DNA of 29,323 bases, from NCBI GenBank assembly GCA_964526915.1, contig CAZGMS010000075.1, positions 1-29,323 of the forward strand, read 5' to 3'. The notes under the pieces were generated by a model. That model did no database searches, had not been told where the DNA came from, and saw only the letters and a program-made list of their open reading frames with translations. The position numbers and the translations under genes were made by a program. The stretch is from JAHJDR01 sp964526915 (GTDB lineage Bacteria > UBA10199 > JADGCS01). Of the stretch, positions 1 to 8,374 are shown in pieces. How positions within the stretch are numbered: position 1 is the stretch's first letter; every line of letters begins with the position of its first letter.

Positions 1-1
1 G

Positions 2-91
2 GATGATATTGCTACGGCCTGGCAAATTTTTGTTGCGACGATGTTGCCCCAAAAAGAACTCCCTGTGCCCAGCAAGTCAGATTATGGGTAA
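2..91 (+). CDS. C-terminal fragment of an upstream gene (partial)
   Basis: Reading from base 2 gives an open frame of 29 residues that ends at TAA (89-91). It begins DDIATAWQIFVATM and ends KSDYG. The fragment enters from the left edge, so its start and most of its length are missing. It has ordinary composition for this genome (DDIATAWQIF looks helical), unlike the Cys- and Met-rich translation of the overlapping frame at 3-215. No family can be named from so short a piece. The call rests on open frame and composition only. Confidence 0.4.
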   Translation, partial: DDIATAWQIFVATMLPQKELPVPSKSDYG

Positions 92-161
92 AGATCAGAA
101 TGATTTGGAGGGGGGCTGCTCAATTCAAATCACCCACTTTTATTTTATGTCGCACACCCCT

Positions 162-199
162 CAGTGGCAATCTCTCAGTGGCAATCTCTCAGTGGCCCC
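162..199. repeat. 14-bp tandem repeat, about 2.7 copies
   Basis: The unit CTCAGTGGCAATCT occurs twice in succession, followed by a partial third copy CTCAGTGGC. The period of 14 is twice the period of 7 seen in other intergenic arrays of this window. The 13-mer TCAGTGGCAATCT recurs at 8963-8975, between the exonuclease and lipoprotein genes. It lies in a gene-poor stretch (92-549) in which no convincing gene was seen on either strand. Confidence 0.75.
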
Positions 200-448
200 A
201 GCGGGTGACTATTGAAATGAAAAGTAGGGTATTCCTCGCCATCAAGACACATTGATCCGGTCACCTAGATGCCATGTCAACAAGGAATATGTCATCGAAC
301 AAAGAAGAGAATCCTTCATATGATATTTTTGAGGTCGTTCTGTCCTTGTCATGCAGTAGAAAATTAAAGATCGCTATCTGCATATTCTCTCGAGTATCTT
401 CTTCTGACAATTTGCTGCCTGCCAGTTGTTTCCTATGCTGTTATCAGT

Positions 449-460
449 TTGACCGGTCAA
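449..460. promoter_or_regulatory. 12-bp perfect palindrome, possible operator or -35 region
   Basis: TTGACCGGTCAA is a perfect 12-bp palindrome about 90 bases before the hydrolase start at 550. Its left half resembles a -35 box (TTGACC), with CTATCT 17 bases downstream as a weak -10. A second small stem, CCCC-GAT-GGGG, lies at about 488-498. The palindrome is seen directly; its use as a promoter or operator for the hydrolase gene is inferred. Confidence 0.35.
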
Positions 461-549
461 AGTGAAATGAGCTATCTCTTTTGATGGCCCCGATGGGGAG
501 ATATTTTTTTTCATTGTCAGGGTGGGGAAATGTTGCCAAAGAAAGACCA

Positions 550-1398
550 ATGAAAAAAAACATTCCCTTTTTCCTGTTTTTGTTGATTGTTTGTTGGTGC
601 CCTCTGTGTCTGGCTCAGACCCCTGAGTCCAAAACAGATTATCTAGGATATTACAAAACCTCTCACAGCTATCAGCGTGTGATTGAAGCAGGCGCCACGG
701 TCATCAATTATCCAGAGGATCACAGCTTTGCCGTCTTGTGGGTTCCCCCGGAGGTGACACAAGGACGCATCATGGTCCTCCTGCACGGGTCACAGGGCAC
801 CCCCTATGAGGAAATCAAGGACGAACTGGCCATGGCCCAAAAATACAAGTATCTGCTGGTGGGCATTCAGTGGCATGATCGCCAGACCGACCGCTATTAT
901 CCAGCGTCGCAGGTGTATCGCATCATAGACAAGACCCTGCAGTATGTTAAAAAGAAATATTCAAACGATTTGAGCCGTGTGGCCTTTTCGGGTTTCAGTC
1001 GCGGTGCGGCCGTCTCGTATGAACTGGCCTATTTTGATTTGACCCACAGAAAATTCTTTGATCTCTTCATCGCCCATTCAGGAGGGATTGCCACGGATCT
1101 GGTGGTGGCACCGGGCGAAAACCCCCACCCCGATGATTTTTTAAAAAACTTTGTGAGCGGCCGTCTAGGTAAGGCTCCCTTTGTGGGAGGGCGGTTTTTC
1201 CTCTACAGTGGCGATGAAGATGAGTCGTGGGGCATCAAAATGAGCCTCTACGTGGAAAATGCCAAACAGAAGATCACACAGGCAGGAGGTGAGGTTGTCG
1301 AGTGTGTCCGAGAGGCCCATGGCAAACACATGGGTTACCGATTGAATACCGCCGTGCATGAGCGATCCATTCGGCATTTCATCAGATTGACACCGTAA
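550..1398 (+). CDS. Secreted alpha/beta hydrolase (esterase/depolymerase-like)
   Basis: Predicted exported serine hydrolase of 282 residues. The ATG at 550 is chosen because it places MKK and a strongly hydrophobic stretch (residues 5-22, ending CLAQ) at the N-terminus as a Sec signal peptide. An upstream in-frame TTG at 481 would bury that signal. Alpha/beta-hydrolase marks in order are the oxyanion-hole LLHGSQG (about 77-83), the nucleophile elbow GFSRG (Ser150), an acid candidate in YSGDEDESW (Asp222 or Asp224) and a C-terminal His in EAHGKHMGY (His257 or His260). The layout resembles PHB-depolymerase or feruloyl-esterase-like proteins, but the substrate cannot be read from sequence. It appears monocistronic, with a weak purine-rich site (AAAGAAAGA) before the start. 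Confidence 0.8.
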   Translation: MKKNIPFFLFLLIVCWCPLCLAQTPESKTDYLGYYKTSHSYQRVIEAGATVINYPEDHSFAVLWVPPEVTQGRIMVLLHGSQGTPYEEIKDELAMAQKYKYLLVGIQWHDRQTDRYYPASQVYRIIDKTLQYVKKKYSNDLSRVAFSGFSRGAAVSYELAYFDLTHRKFFDLFIAHSGGIATDLVVAPGENPHPDDFLKNFVSGRLGKAPFVGGRFFLYSGDEDESWGIKMSLYVENAKQKITQAGGEVVECVREAHGKHMGYRLNTAVHERSIRHFIRLTP

Positions 1399-1451
1399 AA
1401 GGCTGACTGTTGTCGAGAAATCTCCAATGATGAGATGCTCATTAAATATTG

Positions 1452-1559
1452 AATTATCTACATAAATCATATAGATGCCATAATATTGCATCGTTTTTAC
1501 AAATTATTACATAATAGTATGATTATTTTGTTGAAAAATAAATAAATATGTAGATAATT
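1452..1559. promoter_or_regulatory. AT-rich leader with perfect 13-bp inverted repeat
   Basis: AATTATCTACATA (1452-1464) and TATGTAGATAATT (1547-1559) are exact reverse complements bracketing a very AT-rich 82-bp spacer. The right arm ends five bases before the ATG of the AAA+ ATPase gene. The spacer holds a second imperfect palindrome beginning GATGC and ending GCATC (about 1474-1492). No Shine-Dalgarno site is visible before the ATG. The element could be an operator, or a long stem that occludes the start region. Confidence 0.45.
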
Positions 1560-1564
1560 AAATA

Positions 1565-2938
1565 ATGTCTGAATATTACAGAAGTAAATCAAACGAAATA
1601 CATCAATTATTATCAGAAAATAAGCAACACCCCAATGTTATCATCGTTGAAGGGCCTCGTCAGGTTGGAAAAACAACAGCGGTTCAAATGTGCCTGAAAG
1701 AAAATGCGATACCTCATTTGGAACTGAATCTCGAAAAGAATCTTGCCGCTAGAGATCAAATTGATGCTTGTCGTAACTTCAATGATTTTACAGATTTTCT
1801 AAAAGATGATTTTGGTTTCGAACCCGATAGTCACAAAGTTCTTTTCATCGATGAAGCGCAAGAAAGTGAAAACCTGGGCGGTTTTGTTCGAGGCATGAAA
1901 GAGGATTGGCAAAACACTCATGTCATTTTGACGGGCTCCATGATGACACGTCTGTTTAGGCACGATGTGCGGTATCCTGTTGGGCGTGTCACGATAGTTC
2001 ATATCCAGAGTTTGTCATTTGTAGAATATCTGCGTGCAAAAAGAATTAACCCCGAAATTGTGACGTTGATTGAATCGGCACAACTGGAAAAAATATCACC
2101 TCTCCGGCATAAAGATTTATTGCAACACGTGAGCGAGTATCTCCCCATTGGTGGTTTGCCCGAAGTCATCAAAGCTCATCTGAAAAATGAAAATCATGAA
2201 GCCGTGATTCGCCAAATTTTTGAAAATTACAGGCAGGATTTCATGCGTGTTTTTGGTGAAGAACTGGCTTACCTTTTTGAGAACGCTTTGCGAGGTGTTG
2301 CGGATCATGTGGGATCCCTCAGCAAGATTTCGCAGGCGCTTTCGCATCAGGATGTGGCCTACCGAAAAATGCCAGAAATATTTACGCGTCTGGAAAACTG
2401 GCACATGATTTATCTGAGTCAGCAAAGGGGTAGTTTTCCTGAGGGGACAACACTCATGCATCCCAAAAGATATCTGTTTGATTTGGGGCTCCTCAATAAA
2501 TTGAGGACAACGGGCATTCCCAGTCTATCGGTGCTTGAAAATACTGAATCAGCTCATAGAAAAACATTGGGGGGCATCATAGAAAATTTTGTGGCTTTTC
2601 ATCTGGTCAATTTGGGATTTGATCTTTGTGGATTCAGGAAAAATGCTGTTGGGCTCGAAATTGATTTTGTGATCAAACGTGGTCCTGTTGCCATTCCGCT
2701 GGAATGCAAAGCCTCTCTGCGTTCGAAAGACACTCATCTGAAGGGACTCAAAATATACATGCGCGAGTTCGAACAGAAAATTGGTGTTCTTTTGAGCCTG
2801 GCTCCGTTTGAGATACACAAATTTTCTGCAGGCACAATCATCCGGCTTCCTGTTTATGCCATCGAGGCTTTGCCGCTATTGCTGGATCGAGTGTGTGCTA
2901 TTAATGGGGGCAAAATCGATGCTCAGGTTAGGCGATGA
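1565..2938 (+). CDS. AAA+ ATPase of the DUF4143 (COG1373) family
   Basis: A 457-residue P-loop ATPase. The Walker A motif GPRQVGKTT is at 30-38, the Walker B motif VLFIDEAQ at 92-99 and a sensor-1-like ILTGS at 121-125, as in the AAA_14 domain. The C-terminal half (about 190-440) matches the DUF4143 layout and contains a PD-(D/E)XK-nuclease-like pattern, EIDFVI followed by PLECKAS. The length is typical of the family. Members are common, often horizontally acquired, and their biological role is not settled; some lie near defence or toxin-antitoxin loci. The leader is much richer in A+T than its surroundings, which may reflect transfer. It stands alone and converges on the permease with a 10-bp gap. 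Confidence 0.85.
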   Translation: MSEYYRSKSNEIHQLLSENKQHPNVIIVEGPRQVGKTTAVQMCLKENAIPHLELNLEKNLAARDQIDACRNFNDFTDFLKDDFGFEPDSHKVLFIDEAQESENLGGFVRGMKEDWQNTHVILTGSMMTRLFRHDVRYPVGRVTIVHIQSLSFVEYLRAKRINPEIVTLIESAQLEKISPLRHKDLLQHVSEYLPIGGLPEVIKAHLKNENHEAVIRQIFENYRQDFMRVFGEELAYLFENALRGVADHVGSLSKISQALSHQDVAYRKMPEIFTRLENWHMIYLSQQRGSFPEGTTLMHPKRYLFDLGLLNKLRTTGIPSLSVLENTESAHRKTLGGIIENFVAFHLVNLGFDLCGFRKNAVGLEIDFVIKRGPVAIPLECKASLRSKDTHLKGLKIYMREFEQKIGVLLSLAPFEIHKFSAGTIIRLPVYAIEALPLLLDRVCAINGGKIDAQVRR

Positions 2939-2948
2939 TGATGTTGTC

Positions 2949-4238
2949 TTAGCAGGGTTTCGAATAGGTTTTAAGCCTTTTCATGATCTGACAATAAATT
3001 CCCGAAAAGGCGTAACCAAGGAACAGGGTGCCGGCGACCCACTTGAGCTCAATCCAGCGAATCTGTGATATCAAAAGCAAAGAAGACAAAATGCCCAAGA
3101 CTGGTACGAGCGGTCCAAAAGGAGATGTGTACGTATTTTTTGATGAAGGGACTTTTTTTCTGAGCACAGGTATGGCCGAACAGGTCAAAAGATACTGAAT
3201 GACAATCACGGTGGCCGCAATGTCCACCAGAGAATCAAAATTCAAAACCAGAGTCAGAATAAATGTGGCCAGAGAAAAAATAATGATGGCAACGTACGGT
3301 GTTCCATAGCGTGCGTGTTGTCTGGCACCAAGCTTGGGCAAAAAACCGTCCTCACACAACACAGTGATGTAGCGGGGCGTGCCCAGCGCTAGACCGGCAC
3401 AATAACCAAACATCGATACCACAGCGCCCAGTGAGATGATCATCGCGCCGTAGGGGCCAATGAGTTGTGTCAGGGCGTCCGCCAAAGGTGCTTCAGAACC
3501 TGCCAGATTGGCGCCACTGCCGATCAACATGATGTGCACGAGCAAATAAAGAACGATGGACACCAGAATCGAAAGCACGACTGCGCGTGGGATCACCCGT
3601 TGTGGATTTTGTGTTTCACCAGCAGGGACGGGGGCAACCTCAAAGCCTTGGTACATGAACAGCGCGGCCAGAATGAGTCCCCCGGACGATGAAAAGCCAT
3701 GCGGGGCAAAAGGGACGAAGGCGGAGGGTTTAAAAAACCACGCACCCACCCCAATGAGGATCAGCAAGGGAACCAGTTTGCTGACTGTAAAAATATTGAC
3801 TGTGGTGGCGCCGGGTCGGATGCCGCGGATGTTGATGGCCGCCAATAATACAATCACAATCCCAGCAATCACGTAAGGGTAAATCCCTTGTCCCACAATG
3901 GGGAAAAACGTTGCCAAATATTTGGGAAGGCCGATCGCGGCGGCAGGGTACGAAAAAAGGGCTGTGGCAATGTCGATCCAACCAGTTGCAAAACCCAAAC
4001 CGTGGCCGAAGGCCTTTTCGACATAAATGTATGATCCCCCGCTCCGGTCTGTGCGTGATGAGGCTTCGGCGAAACACAGCCCCACGGGGATGAGCATCAA
4101 GCCGCACACCACATAAAGCAGGATGGATGCGGGTCCCATGCCACCGATGAGTCTGCCGGGAATCAAAAAAATACCGGAGCCTACGATGGCGTTGACACCA
4201 ATGCACAAAATATCAAAAAAGCGAAGTTCACGTTTCAT
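2949..4238 (-). CDS. APC-superfamily amino acid permease
   Basis: Inner-membrane amino-acid/polyamine/organocation transporter of about 429 residues. The start at 4238 is preferred over upstream in-frame codons because GGGAG lies eight bases before it and the protein then begins MKRELRFFDI, directly before the first membrane segment. The APC signature GSGIFLIPG is in TM1. About 12 hydrophobic segments follow, including a conserved FMYQGFE segment in the middle of the protein. The substrate is not readable. It converges with the AAA+ ATPase gene. Upstream (4239-4451) is a T- and A-rich spacer shared divergently with the CGGC gene. Confidence 0.88.
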   Translation of the reverse strand: MKRELRFFDILCIGVNAIVGSGIFLIPGRLIGGMGPASILLYVVCGLMLIPVGLCFAEASSRTDRSGGSYIYVEKAFGHGLGFATGWIDIATALFSYPAAAIGLPKYLATFFPIVGQGIYPYVIAGIVIVLLAAINIRGIRPGATTVNIFTVSKLVPLLILIGVGAWFFKPSAFVPFAPHGFSSSGGLILAALFMYQGFEVAPVPAGETQNPQRVIPRAVVLSILVSIVLYLLVHIMLIGSGANLAGSEAPLADALTQLIGPYGAMIISLGAVVSMFGYCAGLALGTPRYITVLCEDGFLPKLGARQHARYGTPYVAIIIFSLATFILTLVLNFDSLVDIAATVIVIQYLLTCSAIPVLRKKVPSSKNTYTSPFGPLVPVLGILSSLLLISQIRWIELKWVAGTLFLGYAFSGIYCQIMKRLKTYSKPC

Positions 4239-4451
4239 GGATACGCTCCCGTTGATTTGGATCTCACCCAAAAAAAATACCAAAAAAATGTTTTTCGACT
4301 TTTTTATCCCAGCAAAGATCGGTCATATTGGCAAGCACTATCTCTTGAAAACAGCAATGCGCCGCAGAGCCATTGACTGACTGGTTACCGAAATCACTGT
4401 TTGTCTTGGCTGAGATCATATAGTACACCCACCGCACATAAGGAGTTTTTT

Positions 4452-4907
4452 ATGTCCAAAATCGCCATGATCAGTTGTGGGAATGTGAAAAACGAACTCA
4501 ATTGTTCGTCATTCGGGTGTCATCAAAACTTCAATGCGCGCACAGGCGGCTTTGCCCCCTATCAAAACGAACAGGTTTATGAATTGGTAGGGACCCTCAG
4601 TTGCACGGGTTGCCCCACACTGGTGGCTCCCGAAAAAATATTGAACAAGGTCAAACCTCTTGTTGCCATGGGAAACGTCGATGCCATTCATTTTGCCTCT
4701 TGCATGTTGGCGGTCTGTCCTTTTGTGAATAAATACAAATCAGTCATTGAGGAAAATTGTCCGGGCGTAAAGGTGGTTTTGGGCACGGAAGACACAGGTT
4801 CTCCCGAAGAGACTAGAAATTTATTGGAGGTCTTCAAGGGTGTGGTGAAAAAACTGCTCACGCAAAACAAACCGGATTTGATGGGTGAGTTCAAGAAGAT
4901 GATGTGA
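4452..4907 (+). CDS. CGGC-domain putative metal-binding protein
   Basis: A 151-residue cytoplasmic protein. The start at 4452 follows a good ribosome site (AAGGAG) after the CACAT run. It has the Cys-rich layout of the CGGC family: C9, C18 and C23 near the N-terminus, a CTGC motif (Cys51, Cys54) where the family name motif CGGC normally lies, and HFASCMLAVCPF (Cys84, Cys89) in the middle. The family is thought to bind metal, and no reaction is established. The gene stands alone between the divergent permease and a convergent small broken gene that begins 12 bases beyond its stop. Confidence 0.75.
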   Translation: MSKIAMISCGNVKNELNCSSFGCHQNFNARTGGFAPYQNEQVYELVGTLSCTGCPTLVAPEKILNKVKPLVAMGNVDAIHFASCMLAVCPFVNKYKSVIEENCPGVKVVLGTEDTGSPEETRNLLEVFKGVVKKLLTQNKPDLMGEFKKMM

Positions 4908-4918
4908 AATATTTTTTT

Positions 4919-5127
4919 TTACTTTTCTTCCGGGCATGTGACTTTGATCGATGTTTTGTCGACCACAACGAAGTGCTGGGCACCGATTTGAGTTGTTCTT
5001 TTTCCGATTCCGAAAGCAGCTAAACTGGGTTTGGTGTCAGGCACGCAATACCATGATGTTTAACCAATTGATCAGCGATATCTCTATGTTTTGGTTTTAG
5101 GGCCGAGCAGGCATTTGTTTCACTCAT
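4919..5127 (-). pseudogene. Small gene split by an apparent 1-nt frameshift
   Basis: A good ribosome site (AAGGAG) precedes ATG at 5127, giving MSETNACSALKPKHRDIADQ and on to a TAG at 5020-5022 (35 residues). A second open frame overlapping its end reads VPDTKPSLAAFGIGKRTTQI and continues GAQHFVVVDKTSIKVTCPEEK to TAA at 4919-4921. Adding one base near 5045 joins the two into one plausible 69-residue protein. The second half has strongly protein-like composition. This is therefore either a real frameshift, an assembly error, or a recoded gene. I do not recognise the family. It faces away from the abiE operon and shares the intergenic region 5128-5341 with it. Confidence 0.55.
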
Positions 5128-5226
5128 GGTAGTTCTCCTTGTTGTGATTCTTTCTTATTGAGATATTGTCCGTCTAAACCATTTGTTGCGTTAAATCGCG
5201 TTTGCATCGCGTTTTCAGTAGCACGC

Positions 5227-5270
5227 GTGATACAGTGCACCGTGGTGGGTGCACGTTTCACTGTGATACA
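5227..5270. promoter_or_regulatory. Operator-like nested repeats upstream of abiE
   Basis: GTGCACC (5235-5241) and GGTGCAC (5248-5254) form an inverted repeat with a 6-bp spacer. It is bracketed by two direct copies of GTGATACA (5227-5234 and 5263-5270) spaced 36 bp apart. AbiEi-type antitoxins are known to repress their own promoter by binding inverted repeats. This is the best candidate site, lying about 70-115 bp before the abiEi start and also before the divergent broken gene. The repeats are seen directly and the role is inferred. Confidence 0.45.
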
Positions 5271-5305
5271 TGAGCTTATCCACGCAGAGAGCATGAATTA
5301 CCATA

Positions 5306-5335
5306 TTGACACATTTAGTAGATTTGTGACAATAT
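5306..5335 (+). promoter_or_regulatory. Possible promoter of the abiE operon
   Basis: TTGACA at 5306-5311 is a perfect -35 match. CAATAT at 5330-5335 lies 18 bases later as a weak -10. Initiation would then fall at or next to the ATG at 5342, giving a leaderless message. That fits the absence of any Shine-Dalgarno site before that start. The -10 is poor, so confidence is low. Confidence 0.3.
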
Positions 5336-5341
5336 AGTAAC

Positions 5342-5914
5342 ATGCGGTTGTTACCGAAAACGTTGACACAAAGGCCATTTTCTCTATCAGAGGCAGCTTG
5401 TCTTGGACTGAACAAAATGGTCATACACCGTATGTTGCAACAAGGTGTGTTGGATAGAGTTAGTCGAGGCGTGTATGTGATGAGTGGCGTTGATGATGGC
5501 ACGAACGAAAATCTTTTTAAAACAGCGACAATTCGCTGTGGCCGGCCCTCAGCTGTTTGTTTGTTATCGGCTCTGGAATATCATCACTTGACTGATGAAA
5601 TTTCTCACCAGGTTTGGATTTTGGTTCCAACCGAAAAACGGGTTCGGGCCAAAGAATTAAAACTTATTCGTTCACGCAAGCCTAAATGGAATTTGGGAAT
5701 AAAAAAAATGGACGGTTACTGGATCACCACAGTGGAAAGAACTCTCATCGATTGTTTGTTGTTCAAAAATCTTCTTGGTCTGCAAACGGCTCTTGCGGCA
5801 CTTAATCGGGCCGTTGAAGAAAACAGAATCAGGATGGGTGATGTTTTTGACTTGGCAAAAAAAATGCGTGTTCTTGACAAATTGCGGCCATACTTGGAGG
5901 CAAGATCAGTATGA
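5342..5914 (+). CDS. abiEi: AbiEi-type antitoxin / transcriptional regulator
   Basis: A 190-residue protein with the layout of the type IV antitoxin AbiEi. An N-terminal winged-helix segment is followed by the typical MLQQGVLDRVSRGVYVMSG turn (about 31-49), then an AbiEi_C-like region with CLLSALEYHHLTDEI. It is expected to bind its own promoter and to counter the partner toxin without direct protein-protein neutralisation. Its stop overlaps the toxin start by four bases (ATGA at 5911-5914), a translational-coupling arrangement typical of this pair. No ribosome site is visible before 5342, consistent with a leaderless transcript. The homology of the pair together is much stronger evidence than either gene alone. 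Confidence 0.85.
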   Translation: MRLLPKTLTQRPFSLSEAACLGLNKMVIHRMLQQGVLDRVSRGVYVMSGVDDGTNENLFKTATIRCGRPSAVCLLSALEYHHLTDEISHQVWILVPTEKRVRAKELKLIRSRKPKWNLGIKKMDGYWITTVERTLIDCLLFKNLLGLQTALAALNRAVEENRIRMGDVFDLAKKMRVLDKLRPYLEARSV

Positions 5915-6774
5915 ACACAGAGACAGTGAAAAAGGTCTTGCGGGGCATTCGCCGCATTGTTGAACAAAACGAGAAATTGAGCATTAACGAAGTGCGTATC
6001 ATTGTTGCTCTTGAGCGGGCGATCGCACGATTGATTCACGATCGCGTTTTACAAAAGCATCTGATTTTCAAGGGCGGATTTGTGTTGTTGAAAAACTATG
6101 ACAGTTCGCGATTTACGCGTGACGTTGACGCTCTGGCTCTTGCCATTTCTAAAGAGAAAATCAGTGAGTTGGTTGGTGAGGTGTTGTCAGTTGATTTGGA
6201 TGATGGTCTCTGGTTTGGCGATCTTAAGGTTAACGAATTGACAGAAGCAGGCCAATATGGAGCATACCGGTTCGGTTTTGCTTTTCAGATTGGCGAGCCT
6301 GAACAAAAAAAAATTCATAATCTGGCGCGGCTGCACATTGATATTGGCTTCAGTGATCGCGTGTCGGGGATACACGCTGATTCCAAAATGATTCCGATTT
6401 TGAAGGGTGATCCTCCACTGTGTTGGAACATATACCCATTGGAATACATCGTGGCAGAAAAGCTTCATACTCTTATTCAGAGAGGTTCTGCTAACTCACG
6501 GGCAAAGGACATCTTCGATTTGGTTCATTTGATACCGAAGTGTGTTGATAAAAAAGCACTGGTCGCGGCTGTGCAGAATGTTTTTGATCATCGTAAAGCT
6601 CCGTTACCAAAATCGTTTGCTGAGACCATTGTGGGGATTGACAATGTTTTTTTGACTCAGGGTTGGCCGAGTGTCAAGACGCTCGCGAGCAAACCCTCAT
6701 TTGAAGAGACCTGGCAGAGCCTGATAACTTTTCTTGCTGGTGTTGATGGAACAATGATTTCTTATCGATCTTGA
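5911..6774 (+). CDS. abiEii: AbiEii-type nucleotidyltransferase toxin
   Basis: A 287-residue nucleotidyltransferase of the AbiEii/DUF1814 family, the toxin of a type IV toxin-antitoxin and phage-abortive system. Motifs are complete. KGGFVLLKNY (54-63) precedes SSRFTRDVD (65-73) with the catalytic Asp71 and Asp73. HIDIGF carries a third acidic residue (Asp144). YIVAEKLHTL (Glu183, Lys184) and NSRAKDIFDL (195-204) form the late family motifs. All key residues look intact, so an active enzyme is expected. The family transfers nucleotides, for instance to tRNA ends in characterised relatives. The gene overlaps the end of the convergent 521-residue hydrolase gene by 13 bp. Confidence 0.9.
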   Translation: MNTETVKKVLRGIRRIVEQNEKLSINEVRIIVALERAIARLIHDRVLQKHLIFKGGFVLLKNYDSSRFTRDVDALALAISKEKISELVGEVLSVDLDDGLWFGDLKVNELTEAGQYGAYRFGFAFQIGEPEQKKIHNLARLHIDIGFSDRVSGIHADSKMIPILKGDPPLCWNIYPLEYIVAEKLHTLIQRGSANSRAKDIFDLVHLIPKCVDKKALVAAVQNVFDHRKAPLPKSFAETIVGIDNVFLTQGWPSVKTLASKPSFEETWQSLITFLAGVDGTMISYRS

Positions 6775-8327
6775 CCCTGGATGTATGCGGATGCTGTAAT
6801 CAGATTCAATATCTCTTCATGCAACATGAAAAAATGCCCGCCGGGATTGGTTGGTGCTTCTATCCAGCGTACCGTGATTTTGCGTTCATCGATTCTGCCA
6901 CGGTTGATGATGATTTGATCTGGTCGTGATGCGTCCGCAAATTCAGCAGAAGCATCATTTTTGCAAAATTCATTGATGAGTTGTTTTTGGCAATGTTTGG
7001 GTGAGTGTTTTGGATCAACCAACACGGTAAAAACGGGTTGTTGCTCCCGGCGACCCCAATCCAGTGTGGCTCTGACAAGTGCTTTGTCCCAGTCAATGAA
7101 ACGATCGTTGGTGGCCACTGTGTATTGATAACGGACCTGAGAGGGGATCAGGCCCGTGATGGTTTCGTTATCCATGATCAGATCGTCGAAATAGGGTCCT
7201 TGTTCGCGATCAAAATCATTTTCGAACAGACTGTGTTGGCCGATGGTCAAAGTTCCCAAAAGATCATTTTTGAGCTTTAAGGCTGTTTCCAGATCGCCGC
7301 TGGTGAGGATCTTGATGAGACCGGCATTGAGTGAGTTGTAGGAAGCATTTTTCTTGCCAGAAACCCGTGTCATCAGACGTTGCAGGGTTGTTGTCATCCA
7401 GGCGCCAGCCATTTCGTCGACGGCATCAAGTCTGTCGCAGTAAGGCAGGCCTTCAGCGTCCACTGTTTTGCCATAGAATTTCAACCAGAACAGATTTTGA
7501 TAATAACCGGCGCTGTGCGTAATGAATGAAAAATGTTCCTGGCGTCCCAAAGTGCTTTGTATCACTGAGTGCAAAGAGTCTGCAAAAAGATGTTCGTATT
7601 CAAGACCTGTCAGGGGCGGTGTGTCAGGGGCAAACAAATCACTGGCCTCGCCGGCAAAGTAATCCAGCACCACAATGCGTTCTTGTTTGTTTTTGTGCAC
7701 CTCATGGAGGGCTAAAGTCACGTACAATGAGGGCATGGCCCCGTCACCCGGCAAGATGTATTTTGTGTGGGTGGGAGGGTTTGCTTCTGCTGACAAATTC
7801 CGATCCTTGTTTTCAAAAGTGAATATCAGCAATGATCCGGACTGATTGGGCACAGGAATCCATTGTGGCAATACAAAAATATCTGGACCGGCGGTGAGTT
7901 GTGCGGCCAGCCAACGCAAGGAGGCACGATACTTTTTGGGCTCAGATGTTTCTTGCGTCGGTGTTTTTACGTAGGGCGCAAGCACAGACCAGGCTTGCGG
8001 GTACGTCCTGCCTACAAAATGATCTGCATCATATTGATTGAAGTAATGATTGATGATGGTTTGCTCCAAAAGGGAGTAAGTCATTTCCTTGGGATTGAGT
8101 CCCAGCGGGGCACAGAAGAGTTTCAGATCAGCCCTGTCCGCAAGTCCGTTGTGGTTGCCGATTCCGTCAAGGATCAATTTGAGTGAGCCTGTCAGTGGGG
8201 AGTCAGAACAAAAATCGATGATGTCGTTTGCAAGTGAATCGTTTTGTTCTGGAGGACGATTTTGGTCATCGGGAAGTGATAAATGATAACCGGCCCGATC
8301 GATCGGTCTGAGCATGATGTCTCTCAT
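6762..8327 (-). CDS. Large divergent alpha/beta-hydrolase-like protein
   Basis: A 521-residue cytoplasmic-looking protein with no signal peptide, not recognised as a named family. Hydrolase-like marks are a nucleophile-elbow-like FITHSAG (Ser272) after a hydrophobic strand, an acid candidate in TNDRFIDWD (408-414) and a C-terminal PGGHFFMLHEEI (His498) that resembles the last motif of thioesterases. Residues 1-150 are a long N-terminal extension, and 275-400 would be a large lid insertion. The start could instead be 8315, where GAGAG sits before the second ATG; a short palindrome (8332-8344) lies between a GGAG and the first ATG. It lies 47 bp downstream of the exonuclease gene. The catalytic triad is inferred from spacing. 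Confidence 0.55.
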   Translation of the reverse strand: MRDIMLRPIDRAGYHLSLPDDQNRPPEQNDSLANDIIDFCSDSPLTGSLKLILDGIGNHNGLADRADLKLFCAPLGLNPKEMTYSLLEQTIINHYFNQYDADHFVGRTYPQAWSVLAPYVKTPTQETSEPKKYRASLRWLAAQLTAGPDIFVLPQWIPVPNQSGSLLIFTFENKDRNLSAEANPPTHTKYILPGDGAMPSLYVTLALHEVHKNKQERIVVLDYFAGEASDLFAPDTPPLTGLEYEHLFADSLHSVIQSTLGRQEHFSFITHSAGYYQNLFWLKFYGKTVDAEGLPYCDRLDAVDEMAGAWMTTTLQRLMTRVSGKKNASYNSLNAGLIKILTSGDLETALKLKNDLLGTLTIGQHSLFENDFDREQGPYFDDLIMDNETITGLIPSQVRYQYTVATNDRFIDWDKALVRATLDWGRREQQPVFTVLVDPKHSPKHCQKQLINEFCKNDASAEFADASRPDQIIINRGRIDERKITVRWIEAPTNPGGHFFMLHEEILNLITASAYIQGQDR

Positions 8328-8331
8328 AGGT

Positions 8332-8344
8332 GTGCTGTCAGCAC
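8332..8344. promoter_or_regulatory. 13-bp palindrome in the leader of the 521-residue gene
   Basis: GTGCTGTCAGCAC is a perfect odd palindrome. On the minus strand it falls between a GGAG sequence (8347-8350) and the ATG at 8327. CAGCAC recurs at 8353-8358, so the leader could fold in two alternative ways. It may modulate translation of the downstream hydrolase within the three-gene run. The role is inferred. Confidence 0.3.
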
Positions 8345-8374
8345 TACTCCTACAGCACTGGGCAGGTCAATGGG

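Noticed and set aside
3..215. Open frame of 70 residues on the plus strand
   Set aside because: Cys- and Met-rich, runs through the 14-bp tandem repeat, has no ribosome site, and overlaps a more natural frame ending at 91.
274..465. Open frame of 63 residues
   Set aside because: No ribosome site, Ser/Cys/Leu-biased composition, and no recognisable pattern.
3730..4206. 158-residue open frame on the same strand as the permease
   Set aside because: It is the shifted frame of the APC permease, rich in Arg, His and Cys as expected of a shadow.
5215..5502. 95-residue antisense frame at the start of abiEi
   Set aside because: Covers the operator-like repeats and the antitoxin start; composition is not protein-like.
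8295..8306. Perfect palindrome CCGATCGATCGG
   Set aside because: It is inside the coding start of the 521-residue protein (Arg-Pro-Ile-Asp-Arg) and has no context suggesting a site.
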